Assembly: GCF_003966155.1 (NCBI RefSeq)
Contig: NZ_RXNS01000012.1
Span: forward strand, 87,566 to 151,565
Direction of reading: 5' to 3'
DNA from: Halomonas nitroreducens
GTDB taxonomy: Bacteria; Pseudomonadota; Gammaproteobacteria; Pseudomonadales; Halomonadaceae
DNA length: 64,000 bases
Shown here: in pieces, positions 11,630 to 23,344 of the stretch
Layout of the letters: each line of letters opens with the position of its first letter
Numbering within the stretch: the stretch's first letter is position 1
The notes under the pieces: generated by a model
Seen by the model: the letters and a program-made list of their open reading frames with translations, nothing else
Told to the model about the DNA's origin: nothing
Database searches by the model: none
Made by a program: the position numbers and the translations under genes

Positions 11630-11647
11630 CGCCCCGAAGGAAACCAC

Positions 11648-11908
11648 ATGCTGAAAATCGGACTGCTGTTGCTGGTCCTGCCCATCCTGGTGCTGATGGG
11701 CGTCTATTTCATGGAGCTGGGCGATGTGCGTGAGTGCCTGCTGGTCCAGCAAGGCCACTGGGACTACCTGACCGGGGTATGCCGCGAGACGCCCCAGCCG
11801 TTCGTGCCCTGGATCGACCGCTATCCCTGGCTGGTCAATGGCGGCATACTGGTATCGCTGGCCGGCCTGGCCTGCTGCATGGTGGGTCTCTACGTCAACA
11901 AGCGCTGA
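11648..11908 (+). CDS. Small membrane protein, function unknown
   Basis: The 86-residue product has two clear membrane helices (residues 2-22 and about 63-83) joined by a loop that contains two cysteines and WDYLTGVCRE, so the loop is probably periplasmic with a possible disulfide. The ATG follows GAAGGAA. It starts 18 bp after the M48 protease stop and may be co-transcribed with it. I recognise no family. Codon use (G/C third positions) matches its neighbours, so it is likely a real gene. Confidence 0.75.
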   Translation: MLKIGLLLLVLPILVLMGVYFMELGDVRECLLVQQGHWDYLTGVCRETPQPFVPWIDRYPWLVNGGILVSLAGLACCMVGLYVNKR

Positions 11909-11910
11909 CG

Positions 11911-11970
11911 GCGCCGGGGACAGCTCGCCGAGAGGGTGCCTCCTCCCGGCAAGGGCAGGTAGCACCCATG
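11911..11970 (+). repeat. Possible truncated copy of the intergenic repeat seen at 17.3 and 37.4 kb
   Basis: The stretch begins with CGCCGGGGACAGCTCG and ends with GGTAGCACCCATGG. These resemble the first (CCCCGGGGACA-GTCG) and last (GGTAGCGCCCAGGG) blocks of the two longer copies, with the central hairpin missing. The resemblance is short and could be chance. Confidence 0.35.
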
Positions 11971-11977
11971 GTCGGCG

Positions 11978-14311
<2,334 letters not shown>

Positions 14312-14353
14312 GGCAGAGGGTCCGGTGCGCTGATGACGACGGCCGGCATTCTA

Positions 14354-15457
14354 TCACGGGCACCGCCGGGCCGGCAGGCGCACCCAGCCGCCCATGGCCG
14401 GGCTCGCCTGGCCCTCGAGCTCGAGCTCGAGCAGCCGTCGCTGGCACTCCGTGACCCCGAGCCCGGTGAGGTCGACCAGGGCATCCACCGGCGTGGGCGT
14501 GTCGCTGAGCCAGCCCAGCAGCGGGTCCTCCCGGGCCGGGGCGGGCCCGGTGAGCGCTGCCTCGCTGGCCGGCCGGGCGCCTTGCCACTGCACGAGTTCG
14601 TCGAGGATATCGTCCACCTGGCGAACCAGCGCCGCGCCGTCACGGATCAGCTGCAGGCACCCCCGGACCTGGGGGTTGTGGATGGACCCCGGTAGGGCGA
14701 ACACCTCCCGGCCCTGCTCGTTGGCCAGCCGGGCACTGACCAGCGAGCCGCTCTGCTCGGCGGCCTCGACCACCAGCACGCCCAGTGACAGGCCGGTGAC
14801 GATGCGATTGCGCCGCGGAAAGAAGCCCGCCCGGGCCGCGGTACCCGGGGGATGCTCGGCGACCAGCAGGCCGCCGGCGCCCTGCAGCCGCGCGTGGAGG
14901 TCGCGATGGCGCGCCGGATAGACCACATCGACTCCGCAGCCCAGTACCGCCACGCTGCAACCGCCGGCCTCCAGGGCCGCCCGCTGGGCCGCGCCGTCGA
15001 TGCCCAGCGCCATGCCGCTGACCACGCTCCAGCCGCGTGTGGCGAGCTCGCGGGCGAAGCTGGCGGCGTTGCTGAGGCCTTCTCGGGTCGGCCGGCGCGA
15101 GCCGACCATGGCCAGCCTCGGCGGTACCAGGGCCTGGAGATCGCCCCAGGCCCAGAGCACCGGCGGCGGGTCGGCGATCTGGCCGAGCAGGGTCGGCCAG
15201 GCGGGATGGTCGGGATGCAGGAGGTGCCGGTCGGCCGCGGCGTCAAGCCAGGCCAGGTCAGCCTCGAGCTGGGCGGTCAGCGGGCTGCGCCCGGGATGCT
15301 CGAGCCACAGTCGCAGGGCCCGCCCGGCCGGCGCGGGCAGCACCGCCAGCCACCCCTCCGGCCAGGCCGGGCCGCGGTCGGCGAGCGCTGCCAGAGCGGC
15401 GGCGCCAATGCCGGGCAGCCGCGACAGCAGCAGCCACTCCCTGGCCTCGAGCCCCAT
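14354..15457 (-). CDS. dprA: DNA-processing protein DprA
   Basis: DprA binds incoming single-stranded DNA during natural transformation and loads RecA. The 367-residue product has a helix-hairpin-helix-like N-terminus (RLPGIGAAALAAL), the Rossmann-like DprA domain with AMVGSRRPTREGLSNA and SGMALGIDGAAQRAALEAGG (about residues 115-170), and a C-terminal winged-helix DML1-type domain. No other competence genes are in the window. It lies 15 bp downstream of the LysM gene on the same strand. Confidence 0.94.
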   Translation of the reverse strand: MGLEAREWLLLSRLPGIGAAALAALADRGPAWPEGWLAVLPAPAGRALRLWLEHPGRSPLTAQLEADLAWLDAAADRHLLHPDHPAWPTLLGQIADPPPVLWAWGDLQALVPPRLAMVGSRRPTREGLSNAASFARELATRGWSVVSGMALGIDGAAQRAALEAGGCSVAVLGCGVDVVYPARHRDLHARLQGAGGLLVAEHPPGTAARAGFFPRRNRIVTGLSLGVLVVEAAEQSGSLVSARLANEQGREVFALPGSIHNPQVRGCLQLIRDGAALVRQVDDILDELVQWQGARPASEAALTGPAPAREDPLLGWLSDTPTPVDALVDLTGLGVTECQRRLLELELEGQASPAMGGWVRLPARRCP

Positions 15458-15472
15458 GCGTGGCCCGACGAC

Positions 15473-16558
15473 TCAGCGCAGCGCCGTGCCCAGCGAGGCG
15501 CGCGGGTTGTGCAAGCGGTCTCCCACGGCGAGGGGGCGGGTGGCCTGCATCACCAGGCCATAGCTCATCTTCTCGTAGGGCCGGAAGACCATCACCAGCC
15601 CGGCATCCTCGCCGGGCAACCGCAGGACCTCGCCGCTGCGCGGGTCGTCGACCAGCTCGCCGCGCTGCTCCACCGCCAGCACGTGCCCGGGGACCAGGCC
15701 ATCGCGGGTACCACGGTCCAGCGCCACGACCTGCAGCCGGCCGATGAAGCGCACCCCGCCGGGCACCGCCAGGATGCGGCCGTCGATCGGCTGCTCCGGG
15801 GCCCGGGGCAGGAACTCGGTGGTCAGGGCCCGGTCTTCCAGCGGCAGGATGATGTCGTTGCTGCGGATCTCCTCTCGGGTGTCGGTGGCCTCCATCACCG
15901 CAATGTCGTCCTCCTGGCGCAACCGGCGGGCTTCGCCGACGCTTTCCAGCTCGAGGCCGAGCAGCTCGCCGCTGCTCTGGTCCCGGTAGCGCTCGCCGAC
16001 GCGATAGATGCCGAAGCGCCCGCCGCCGTCCACGCGGCCCCGAGCGTAGAACTGGTCCCCGGCTCCGCTGACCAGGCGGCCGTCGTCGCCCGCCACCACA
16101 TAGGCCAGCTCGTCCAGCTGCTCGGGGTCGGTGACCACGCGATGCCCGCGCAGGAAGTGACGCACCGACTCCAGCGGGAGGGGGGCGATGGCCTCGCGGT
16201 GCGGCAGGGTACGCATCTCCGGGGAGAGGCGCACGATGCCCTGGCCCCGCTCCAGGCCCAGGCAAGGCCGGCCGCCACAGTCGTAGAGATAGACGATGTC
16301 CCCCGGATAGATCAGGTGCGGGTTCTCGATCTGGGGGTTGACCTGCCAGACCTCCGGCCACTGCCAGGGGTGCTGCAGGAAGCGTCCGGAAATGTCCCAC
16401 AGGGTATCGCCCTTGACCACGGTGTAGCGTTCCGGCGCGCTGTCCCTCAGGCCATCCTCCCAGGACAGGCCCTGGGCCTGCACGGGGCCCACCAGCAACC
16501 CCGCGGCCAGCGCCCCCAGCCAGCGCCGCATGACCTTGCTGCGTCTCGTCTGCCTCAT
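15473..16558 (-). CDS. LysM-domain exported protein
   Basis: The protein is predicted to be secreted and to bind peptidoglycan. A basic N-terminus and hydrophobic stretch (RRWLGALAAGLLVGPVQAQ) form a signal peptide. One LysM domain follows at about residues 44-95 (VVKGDTLWDISGRFL, then IENPHLIYPGDIVYLYD). The remaining 260 residues have no motif I recognise but end in a conserved-looking region on bypassing efflux-like beta strands. ATG 16558 gives better spacing from GGGGGA than the ATG two codons upstream; the latter is possible. It heads the dprA-aroE run, as in many Pseudomonadales and Oceanospirillales. Confidence 0.9.
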   Translation of the reverse strand: MRQTRRSKVMRRWLGALAAGLLVGPVQAQGLSWEDGLRDSAPERYTVVKGDTLWDISGRFLQHPWQWPEVWQVNPQIENPHLIYPGDIVYLYDCGGRPCLGLERGQGIVRLSPEMRTLPHREAIAPLPLESVRHFLRGHRVVTDPEQLDELAYVVAGDDGRLVSGAGDQFYARGRVDGGGRFGIYRVGERYRDQSSGELLGLELESVGEARRLRQEDDIAVMEATDTREEIRSNDIILPLEDRALTTEFLPRAPEQPIDGRILAVPGGVRFIGRLQVVALDRGTRDGLVPGHVLAVEQRGELVDDPRSGEVLRLPGEDAGLVMVFRPYEKMSYGLVMQATRPLAVGDRLHNPRASLGTALR

Positions 16559-16725
16559 CCCCATTGTCCCCCGCGTTGTGAATCCCCGGTGGCGCATGGA
16601 ACCTCGCCACCGTGGTATAGTCTGATGCTATCGATACGATACGCGGCCCGTGGTTTTCCGCCGCGTCGCCGGCTTTTAGAATAGCCGCATATCCTGAATG
16701 ACAGCACAACGGTGACACCAACGCC

Positions 16726-17238
16726 ATGGCCAAACTCCCCATCCTCGAATTCCCCGACGAACGGCTGCGCACCAAGGCGGTCGCCGTCGAGACGGTCGAC
16801 GACGAGGTGCGCCAACTGGTCGACGACATGCTCGAGACCATGTACGACGCCCAAGGCATCGGCCTGGCGGCCACCCAGGTGGACGTGCATCGGCGCGTCA
16901 TCGTGATGGACGTCAGCGACGACCGAAGCACCCCGCTGGTGCTGGTCAATCCGACGTACACCGCCATCGGCGACGAACGTGAGCCGATGCAGGAGGGCTG
17001 CCTGTCGATCCCCGAGTACTATGCCGACGTGCCGCGCGCCCTGAAGGTGCAGCTCAAGGCGCTGGACCGCGATGGCCAGCCCTACGAGCTGGAGGCCGAA
17101 GGCCTGCTGGCCCACTGCATCCAGCACGAGTGCGACCATCTGGAAGGCGTGCTGTTCGTCGACTACCTGTCGCCGCTCAAACGGGACCGGGTAATGAAGA
17201 AGATGCAGAAGCGCCACAAGCTCGGCCAGCCGGCCTGA
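16726..17238 (+). CDS. def: Peptide deformylase
   Basis: Def removes the formyl group from nascent N-formyl-methionine with Fe2+ or Zn2+. The three motifs are all present in the 170-residue protein: GIGLAATQV (motif I), EGCLSIP (motif II, with the Cys ligand) and HECDHLEG (motif III, with both His ligands and catalytic Glu). It is divergent from the LysM gene and precedes fmt by 380 bp, a gap that contains an intergenic repeat. That gap is larger than usual for def-fmt. Confidence 0.97.
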   Translation: MAKLPILEFPDERLRTKAVAVETVDDEVRQLVDDMLETMYDAQGIGLAATQVDVHRRVIVMDVSDDRSTPLVLVNPTYTAIGDEREPMQEGCLSIPEYYADVPRALKVQLKALDRDGQPYELEAEGLLAHCIQHECDHLEGVLFVDYLSPLKRDRVMKKMQKRHKLGQPA

Positions 17239-17289
17239 CCCCCCTCCCCATCTCGCCCTCGGCGACCCTGGCAGCGTAAGGCGCGAAGA

Positions 17290-17449
17290 GGGCCCCGGGG
17301 ACAGGTCGAAGAACAGGTCCTACGCCAGGGGTGAGGAGCCTTGCTGCGAACGGGCTGGCCACGGACGGCCAGCACCGGACCTGCGAGCGGAGCGGGACGC
17401 GAGAGCGTGGCAGGGCGTCGGTAGCGCCCAGGGAAGGGGGCACAGCGCC
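17290..17449 (+). repeat. Structured intergenic repeat, copy 1 (def-fmt gap)
   Basis: The element shares three blocks in the same order with the copy at 37430-37641: GGGCCCCGGGGACA-GTCG (17290-17308), a hairpin GCTGGCC/GGCCAGC with a 6-nt loop (17354-17373) inside a conserved CGAACGGG...CACC context, and GGTAGCGCCCAGGGA followed by GGGGGCACAGCGCC (17420-17449). The spacing between blocks differs. The hairpin stem is changed in a compensatory way between copies. The remaining 17450-17618 holds nothing I can identify apart from the fmt leader. Confidence 0.8.
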
Positions 17450-17618
17450 TCCTCGATGGTCCGGCACACCGGAACCTGTCGCCGGGATCAGGTCGAACGA
17501 CATCACCGGCAGGGATAGCTTGAACCCAAAGGCCGGCGCCGTTGATGGCGTCGACCTTCGTCGTTTGCGCCCCGCTCCGTTATCATGGGGGCATTCATCC
17601 CGGTAAGGCCCTCGATCC

Positions 17619-18602
17619 ATGTCCCGACCCCTGCGCGTCATCTTCGCCGGCACGCCCGACTTCGCCGCCGAGAGCCTGGCGTCCCTGCTGGCGAGTCCCC
17701 ACCACGTCGTCGCCGTCTACACCCAGCCCGACCGTCCTGCCGGGCGGGGGCGCAAGCTGACCCCCAGCCCCGTCAAGGCACTGGCGCAACGGCATGGGCT
17801 GCCGGTCTACCAGCCCGCCTCGCTGCGCACGCCGGAGGCCCAGGCGACACTGGCGGCGCTGGACGCCGACCTCATGGTGGTGGTGGCCTACGGCCTGATC
17901 CTGCCCCGGGCGGTGCTCGACACGCCGCGGCTGGGCTGCATCAACGTCCACGCCTCGCTGCTGCCGCGCTGGCGCGGCGCAGCGCCGATCCAGCGGGCCA
18001 TCGAGGCCGGCGACGTCGAGAGCGGCGTGACCATCATGCAGATGGACGAGGGCCTGGACACCGGCGACATGCTGCTGGTCAGGCGCACCCCCATCACCGC
18101 CACGACCTCCGGCGGTGAGCTCCATGACACCCTGGCCGCCCTGGGCGGCCAGGCGCTGCGCGAGGCCCTGGATGCCCTGGCCGGCGATGGCCTGGTCGCC
18201 GAGCCGCAACCGCAGGCCGGTGTCACCTATGCCGCCAAGCTGACCAAGGCCGGGGCGGCGCTGGATTTCTGCCAGCCCGCCGAGGCGCTCGCCGCCCGCA
18301 TCCGCGCCTTCAACCCCTGGCCGGTGGCCTGGTGCACCCTGGATGCGGACCGCCTGCGCCTGCTGATGGCCGAAACGGCGCCGGACACGGGCGACCCCAC
18401 GGCACCCGGCACCCTGCTCGCGCCGGCCCCCGATGCCCTGCGCATCGCCTGTGGTCCCACCGGCAACCAGGTGCTGCGGGTGACCCGGGCACAGCTGCCG
18501 GGCGGCAAGGCCCTGGACGTTAGCGAGCTGCTAAAGGCCCGCGCAGACCGCTTCGTCCCGGGCACTCGCCTGGGCCCCTCGGATCGGGAGACCTCTGCAT
18601 GA
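17619..18602 (+). CDS. fmt: Methionyl-tRNA formyltransferase
   Basis: Fmt formylates initiator Met-tRNA using 10-formyl-tetrahydrofolate. The 327-residue product starts [15 protein letters not shown] and contains the catalytic block [25 protein letters not shown] with the Asn-His-Asp triad (the Asp lies in the later [10 protein letters not shown]). The C-terminal OB-like domain begins near residue 205. Its stop overlaps the rsmB start by 4 bp, so they are coupled. Confidence 0.97.
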   Translation: MSRPLRVIFAGTPDFAAESLASLLASPHHVVAVYTQPDRPAGRGRKLTPSPVKALAQRHGLPVYQPASLRTPEAQATLAALDADLMVVVAYGLILPRAVLDTPRLGCINVHASLLPRWRGAAPIQRAIEAGDVESGVTIMQMDEGLDTGDMLLVRRTPITATTSGGELHDTLAALGGQALREALDALAGDGLVAEPQPQAGVTYAAKLTKAGAALDFCQPAEALAARIRAFNPWPVAWCTLDADRLRLLMAETAPDTGDPTAPGTLLAPAPDALRIACGPTGNQVLRVTRAQLPGGKALDVSELLKARADRFVPGTRLGPSDRETSA

Positions 18603-19939
18603 GCCAGAACGCCGGACGCTCCAAGTCCCTCGACAACGGCCTGGCCGTGCGGGCCGCTGCGGCCCGGGCGCTCGCCCCGGTGATCACCGGCAAGGGCTCG
18701 CTCAACAACCTCGACGAGCACCAGGTGGTGGCCCGGGACCGCAGTCTCTTCAAGGAGCTGTGCTTCGGCACCTGCCGGGCCCTGCCGCGGCTGGAGGCCC
18801 TGGCTGCGCAGTTGCTGGAGAAGCCCTTCAAGGCCCGCGATGCCGATATCCAGGCCCTGCTGCTGGTCGGCATCTACCAGCTGCTTGAACTGCGCATCCC
18901 GGCCCATGCAGCAGTGGGCGAGACCGCCGGCGCCGCCCGCCTGCTGGGCAAGGCCTGGGCCACGCGGGTGCTCAATGGCTGCCTGCGCCGCCTGCAGCGC
19001 GAGTCCGCGGCGCTGCAGGCCGAGGTCGACAAGGACCCCGCCGTGGCCCTGCTCCACCCCAGGTGGTGGCTCAAGGCCTTCCGCCAGGCCTGGCCGGATG
19101 ACTGGCGGGCCATCTGTGATGCCAATAACCACCCCGGCCCCATGACCCTGCGGGTCAACCGCCGCCATGGCGACCGCGAGATGTACCGCGACCGCCTCGA
19201 TGCCCCGGGCATCAGCTGCCGGCTGTGCCTGCATGCGCCCGATGGCCTGACCCTGGACGCGCCGCGGGACGTGACCAACCTGCCCGGCTTCCAGGAGGGC
19301 CTGGTCAGCGTCCAGGACGAGTCGGCCCAGCTCGCCGCGGTACTGCTGGGGCCGGTGATCGCCCCGCGCCCCGGTGCCCGAGTGCTGGACGCCTGCTGCG
19401 CCCCCGGCGGCAAGGCTGCTCACCTGCTCGAGCTGTTCGATATCGAGCTGCAGGCCATCGACAGCGACGACGCCCGCCTGGCCCGGGTCGAAGACACCCT
19501 GTCGCGGCTCGGTCTGAGCGCCTCCCTGGCTCATGGCGACGCCACCCAGCGAGACTGGTGGGACGGCACGCCCTACGACGCCATCCTGCTCGACGCTCCC
19601 TGCTCCGGCAGCGGCGTGATCCGCCGCCACCCGGACATCAAGCGTCTGCGCCGGCCCTCGGACATCCCGCGGCTGGCCGAGCTCCAGGCCCGCCTGCTCG
19701 ACAATCTCTGGCCGCTGCTGTCGCCCGGCGGCACCCTGCTCTATGCCACCTGTTCGGTGCTGCCCGAGGAAAACGCCGACCAGATCCAGGCCTTCCTCGG
19801 CCGCACGCCCGATGCCGAGGTGACCACCCCCACGGGGCTCGCCTGGGGCCGTCCCGCCGGCGCCGGGCGCCAGCTGCTGCCGAGCCTCGACAGCCATGAC
19901 GGCTTCTTCTATGCCAGACTGAGGAAGCGGGTCGCCTGA
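18599..19939 (+). CDS. rsmB: 16S rRNA (cytosine-967-C5)-methyltransferase RsmB
   Basis: RsmB (Sun/Fmu) methylates C967 of 16S rRNA. The N-terminal NusB-like RNA-binding domain spans about residues 10-150. The SAM-binding Rossmann core begins at [18 protein letters not shown]. The two catalytic-cysteine motifs are [17 protein letters not shown] and [13 protein letters not shown]. The length of 446 is typical. It is coupled to fmt by an ATGA overlap and followed 34 bp later by the dodecin gene. Confidence 0.97.
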   Translation: MSQNAGRSKSLDNGLAVRAAAARALAPVITGKGSLNNLDEHQVVARDRSLFKELCFGTCRALPRLEALAAQLLEKPFKARDADIQALLLVGIYQLLELRIPAHAAVGETAGAARLLGKAWATRVLNGCLRRLQRESAALQAEVDKDPAVALLHPRWWLKAFRQAWPDDWRAICDANNHPGPMTLRVNRRHGDREMYRDRLDAPGISCRLCLHAPDGLTLDAPRDVTNLPGFQEGLVSVQDESAQLAAVLLGPVIAPRPGARVLDACCAPGGKAAHLLELFDIELQAIDSDDARLARVEDTLSRLGLSASLAHGDATQRDWWDGTPYDAILLDAPCSGSGVIRRHPDIKRLRRPSDIPRLAELQARLLDNLWPLLSPGGTLLYATCSVLPEENADQIQAFLGRTPDAEVTTPTGLAWGRPAGAGRQLLPSLDSHDGFFYARLRKRVA

Positions 19940-19973
19940 GCGGCCCCACCTTTTGCAGCCAGAGGACGACACC

Positions 19974-20177
19974 ATGAACCATACCTACAAGCACATCGAG
20001 CTGACCGGCACCTCCGAGAAGGGCATCGAAGATGCGGTGCAGAGCGCCCTCGGCAAGGCGTCGGAGAGCCTGCACAGCATGCGCTGGTTCGAGGTCACCG
20101 AGACCCGTGGTCATATCGAGCATGGCCGGGTGGCGCACTGGCAGGTGACGCTCAAGGTGGGCTTCACCCTCGACTGA
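19974..20177 (+). CDS. Dodecin family flavin-binding protein
   Basis: Dodecins are small dodecameric proteins that store or buffer flavins. The 67-residue product starts at ATG 19974 behind AGAGGA and matches the family throughout: [23 protein letters not shown] start ([14 protein letters not shown]), the central [15 protein letters not shown] with the stacking Trp, and [12 protein letters not shown] at the end. It lies between rsmB and trkA and is followed by a perfect inverted repeat. Confidence 0.94.
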   Translation: MNHTYKHIELTGTSEKGIEDAVQSALGKASESLHSMRWFEVTETRGHIEHGRVAHWQVTLKVGFTLD

Positions 20178-20240
20178 CAGCGGCCCAGTGGCCGACCTGT
20201 TCTTCCATCCGCGGCTGGTTTAAGCTGGCCATTACTCATG

Positions 20241-20266
20241 TTGCGGTGCACAAGACTGCACCGCAA
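20241..20266. promoter_or_regulatory. Perfect 10-bp inverted repeat in the trkA leader
   Basis: TTGCGGTGCA and TGCACCGCAA flank a 6-nt spacer (CAAGAC), 27 bp before the trkA start. It could be the terminator of the dodecin gene, a structured leader or an operator. There is no T-tract. Confidence 0.6.
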
Positions 20267-20292
20267 CGGCTTCCTGCGGACAGCGACACCCA

Positions 20293-21666
20293 ATGAAGAT
20301 CATCATCCTCGGCGCCGGCCAGGTCGGTGGGACCCTGGCCGAACACCTGGCCCGCGAAGAGAACGACATCACGGTGGTGGACACCGACGCCGAGAGGTTG
20401 CGCGAGCTGCACACCCGGCTCGACATCCGCACGGTGACCGGTGCCGGCTCCTACCCCATGGTGCTGCGCCAGGCCGGCTGCGAGGACGCCGACATGCTGA
20501 TCGCGGTGACCAACTCCGATGAGGTCAACATGATTGCCTGCCAGGTGGCCCACACGCTGTTCCGCACCCCGACCAAGATCGCCCGGGTGCGGGCCACGGC
20601 CTACCTGACCCGCAAGGGGCTGTTCGCCCACGAGGCCGTGCCCATCGACGTGCTGATCAGTCCCGAGCAGGTCGTCACCGACCACATTCGCCGGCTGATC
20701 GAGCACCCTGGCGCCCTGCAGGTGCTGGAATTCGCCGGCGGCCTGGTGCAGCTGGTGGCCGTGAAGGCCTTCTACGGCGGTCCCCTGGTGGGGCAGGAAC
20801 TGGGGTTCCTGCGCCGGCACATGCCCAGCGTCGACACCCGGGTGGCCGCCATCTACCGCCGCAACCGCCCGATCATCCCCCGCGGCGACACCGTCATCGA
20901 GGCCGACGACGAAGTGTTCTTCATTGCCGCCCGGCGTGACATCCGCGCGGTGATGAGCGAACTGCGGCGTCTCGAGCGGGACTTCCGGCGGATCATCATC
21001 GTCGGCGGTGGCAACATCGGCGAGCGCCTCGCCGAGCACCTCGAGCACAGTCACCAGGTGAAGATCGTCGAGCACAACCTCGACCGCTGCACCCAGCTCT
21101 CCGAGCGCCTGGATCGCACCGTGGTGCTCCATGGCAGCGCCACCAGCAAGCGGCTGCTGGAGGAAGAGAACATCGAGGACTGCGATATCTTCTGCGCGCT
21201 GACCAACGACGACGAGGTCAACATCATGTCGTCGATGCTGGCCAAGCGCATGGGGGCCAAGAAGGTGCTGACGCTGATCAACAACGCCGCCTACGTGGAC
21301 CTGGTCCAGGGCGGCGAGATCGACATCGCCATCTCGCCCCAGCAGGCCACCATCGGCAGCCTGCTGACCCACGTGCGGCGTGGCGATATCGTCAACGTCC
21401 ACTCGTTGCGCCGCGGCGCCGCCGAGGCCATCGAGGCCATCGCCCACGGCGACACCCAGTCCTCCAAGGTGGTGGGCCGGGCCATTGGTGAGATCGACCT
21501 GCCCAGCGGCACCACCATCGGCGCCATCGTGCGCGGCAAGGAAGTGCTGATCGCCCATGACGACGTGGTGGTCGAATCCGGGGACCACGTGATCCTGTTC
21601 GTCATCGACAAGCGCCGCATCCGCGACGTGGAACGGCTGTTCCAGGTCGGCCTGACCTTCTTCTGA
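20293..21666 (+). CDS. trkA: Trk system potassium uptake regulatory subunit TrkA
   Basis: TrkA is the peripheral NAD(H)/ATP-binding subunit that gates the TrkH channel. The 457-residue product contains two RCK units, each with a Rossmann fold ([20 protein letters not shown] at residues 3-22 and [20 protein letters not shown] near 235) and a C-terminal RCK_C domain. It precedes trkH by 69 bp, and in Halomonas elongata trkA and trkH are known to form one unit. Confidence 0.97.
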   Translation: MKIIILGAGQVGGTLAEHLAREENDITVVDTDAERLRELHTRLDIRTVTGAGSYPMVLRQAGCEDADMLIAVTNSDEVNMIACQVAHTLFRTPTKIARVRATAYLTRKGLFAHEAVPIDVLISPEQVVTDHIRRLIEHPGALQVLEFAGGLVQLVAVKAFYGGPLVGQELGFLRRHMPSVDTRVAAIYRRNRPIIPRGDTVIEADDEVFFIAARRDIRAVMSELRRLERDFRRIIIVGGGNIGERLAEHLEHSHQVKIVEHNLDRCTQLSERLDRTVVLHGSATSKRLLEEENIEDCDIFCALTNDDEVNIMSSMLAKRMGAKKVLTLINNAAYVDLVQGGEIDIAISPQQATIGSLLTHVRRGDIVNVHSLRRGAAEAIEAIAHGDTQSSKVVGRAIGEIDLPSGTTIGAIVRGKEVLIAHDDVVVESGDHVILFVIDKRRIRDVERLFQVGLTFF

Positions 21667-21735
21667 TGGAGCCCCGTACCGAGTGATCGCCATGCCGCCA
21701 GGGACGATACCCCGCCCGACGAGGAGAGCCACCGC

Positions 21736-23184
21736 ATGAGCCTGCGCATGATCCTGCGCATCCTGGGTCTGCTGTTGATGATGTTCAGCCTGACCATGGC
21801 GCCGCCGATCCTGATCTCGCTGCTCTTCGGCGACGGCATGTGGGACGCCTTCGTGGTAGCGCTGACCATCACCGTGGTGACCGGGGCCATGATGTACCTG
21901 CCCAACCGCCATGCCCGCAAGGAGCTGCGGACCCGCGACGGCTTCCTGATCGCGGCCCTGTTCTGGAGCGTACTGGGCCTGTTCGGGGCGCTGCCGCTGA
22001 TGCTCACCGGCGCCTCGGCCCTGTCGCCCACCGACGCCGTCTTCGAGTCCTTCTCGGGGCTGACCACCACCGGCGCCACGGTGATCACCGGCATCGACCT
22101 GCTGCCCGAGGCGATCCTCTACTATCGTCAGCAGCTACAGTGGCTGGGCGGCATGGGGATCGTGGTACTGGCCGTGGCCATCCTGCCGACGCTGGGCGTT
22201 GGCGGCATGGCCCTGTACCGCACCGAGATCCCGGGACCTCTCAAGGACTCCAAGCTGACCCCGCGCATCACCGAGACCGCCAAGGCGCTGTGGTACATCT
22301 ATGCCACCCTGACCGTGACCTGCATGCTGGCCTACATGGCCGCGGGCATGAACTGGTTCGACGCCCTCGGCCACAGCTTCTCCACCGTGGCCATCGGCGG
22401 CTTCTCGACCCATGACGCCAGCATCGGTTACTACGACAGCGCCGCCATCGAGCTGGTCTGCGTGTTCTTCCTGTTCATCTCGGCAATGAGCTACAGCCTG
22501 CATTTCCTGGCCTGGCGACAACGCAGCGTGGCACATTACTTTCAGGACCCGGAGGCTCGCTTCCTGATGCTGTTCCTGGCGGGGCTGGTGACCATTACCG
22601 CGATCTCGCTGTGGCTCACCGAGATCTACGAGACCACCCTGGGACTGCGCCATGCCCTGTTCGAGGTGGTCTCGATCGCCACCACCGCCGGCTTCGCCGT
22701 CGCCGACTTCTCGATCTGGCCCGGGGCCCTGCCCTTCCTGCTGTTCGTGACGGCCTTCGTCGGTGGCTGCTCGGGCTCCACCGGCGGTGGCATGAAGGTG
22801 ATCCGCATCATCCTGATCCTCAAGCAGGGCATGCGCGAGGTAATGCGCCTGATCCACCCCAATGCGGTAATCACCGTGAAGATCGGCAAGGTCAGCGTGC
22901 CGGACGGCATCGCCCAGGCGGTGTGGGGCTTCTTCTCGGCCTACGTGATGCTGTTCTTCTTGATGCTGGTGGGCGTAATGGCCACCGGTGCCGACCAGGT
23001 CACTGCCTGGTCGACGGTGGGCTCGGCCCTCAACAACCTGGGTCCGGCCCTCGGCGAGGCCAGCGCCCATTACGGCGATATGCCGATGCTGGCCAAGTGG
23101 ATCCTGGTGCTGGCCATGCTGCTCGGCCGCCTGGAGATCTTCACCGTGCTGGTGCTGTTCACCCCCGCCTTCTGGCGCAAGTGA
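21736..23184 (+). CDS. trkH: Trk potassium uptake channel subunit TrkH
   Basis: TrkH is the membrane channel that imports K+, central to osmoadaptation in halophiles. The 482-residue protein has the multi-helix M1-P-M2 architecture with four selectivity-filter loops: GLTTTGATV, TVAIGGFSTHD, ATTAGFAVADF and LNNLGPALGE. GCSGSTGGGMKV, the conserved gating-loop region, is present. The start follows GAGGAG. Its last 55 bp are duplicated 18 bp downstream of the stop (23201-23255). TrkH rather than TrkI is inferred from linkage to trkA. Confidence 0.95.
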   Translation: MSLRMILRILGLLLMMFSLTMAPPILISLLFGDGMWDAFVVALTITVVTGAMMYLPNRHARKELRTRDGFLIAALFWSVLGLFGALPLMLTGASALSPTDAVFESFSGLTTTGATVITGIDLLPEAILYYRQQLQWLGGMGIVVLAVAILPTLGVGGMALYRTEIPGPLKDSKLTPRITETAKALWYIYATLTVTCMLAYMAAGMNWFDALGHSFSTVAIGGFSTHDASIGYYDSAAIELVCVFFLFISAMSYSLHFLAWRQRSVAHYFQDPEARFLMLFLAGLVTITAISLWLTEIYETTLGLRHALFEVVSIATTAGFAVADFSIWPGALPFLLFVTAFVGGCSGSTGGGMKVIRIILILKQGMREVMRLIHPNAVITVKIGKVSVPDGIAQAVWGFFSAYVMLFFLMLVGVMATGADQVTAWSTVGSALNNLGPALGEASAHYGDMPMLAKWILVLAMLLGRLEIFTVLVLFTPAFWRK

Positions 23185-23200
23185 CAGGAGCCTATGCTGT

Positions 23201-23255
23201 CGCCTGGAGATCGTCACCGTGCTGGTGCTGTTCACCCCGGCCTTCTGGCGCAAGT
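23201..23255 (+). repeat. 55-bp direct duplication of the trkH 3' end
   Basis: Bases 23201-23255 repeat 23128-23182 with only two substitutions, and a weaker match (ATGCTG) continues upstream with a 5-bp gap. The copy keeps the reading of the source peptide (LEI-V-TVLVLFTPAFWRK) and happens to be in frame with the downstream TraB-family start at 23345. It ends where the trkH stop codon would be, replacing TGA by CGC. Confidence 0.9.
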
Positions 23256-23344
23256 CGCAAACCCCATGCAAGCGCCCGCGGCGGGTTTGCCCTCCGCCGG
23301 GCTTCGTGGATAATCGAGCCTCCACCCTCCAGACCCGAGCGTCC

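Noticed and set aside
17331..17606. Short frames across the def-fmt gap
   Set aside because: They run through the intergenic repeat and do not resemble proteins.
23257..23344. Upstream extension of the TraB-family protein through the trkH duplication
   Set aside because: The frame is open, but the ATG at 23345 begins family-like sequence and the extension only copies the trkH tail.
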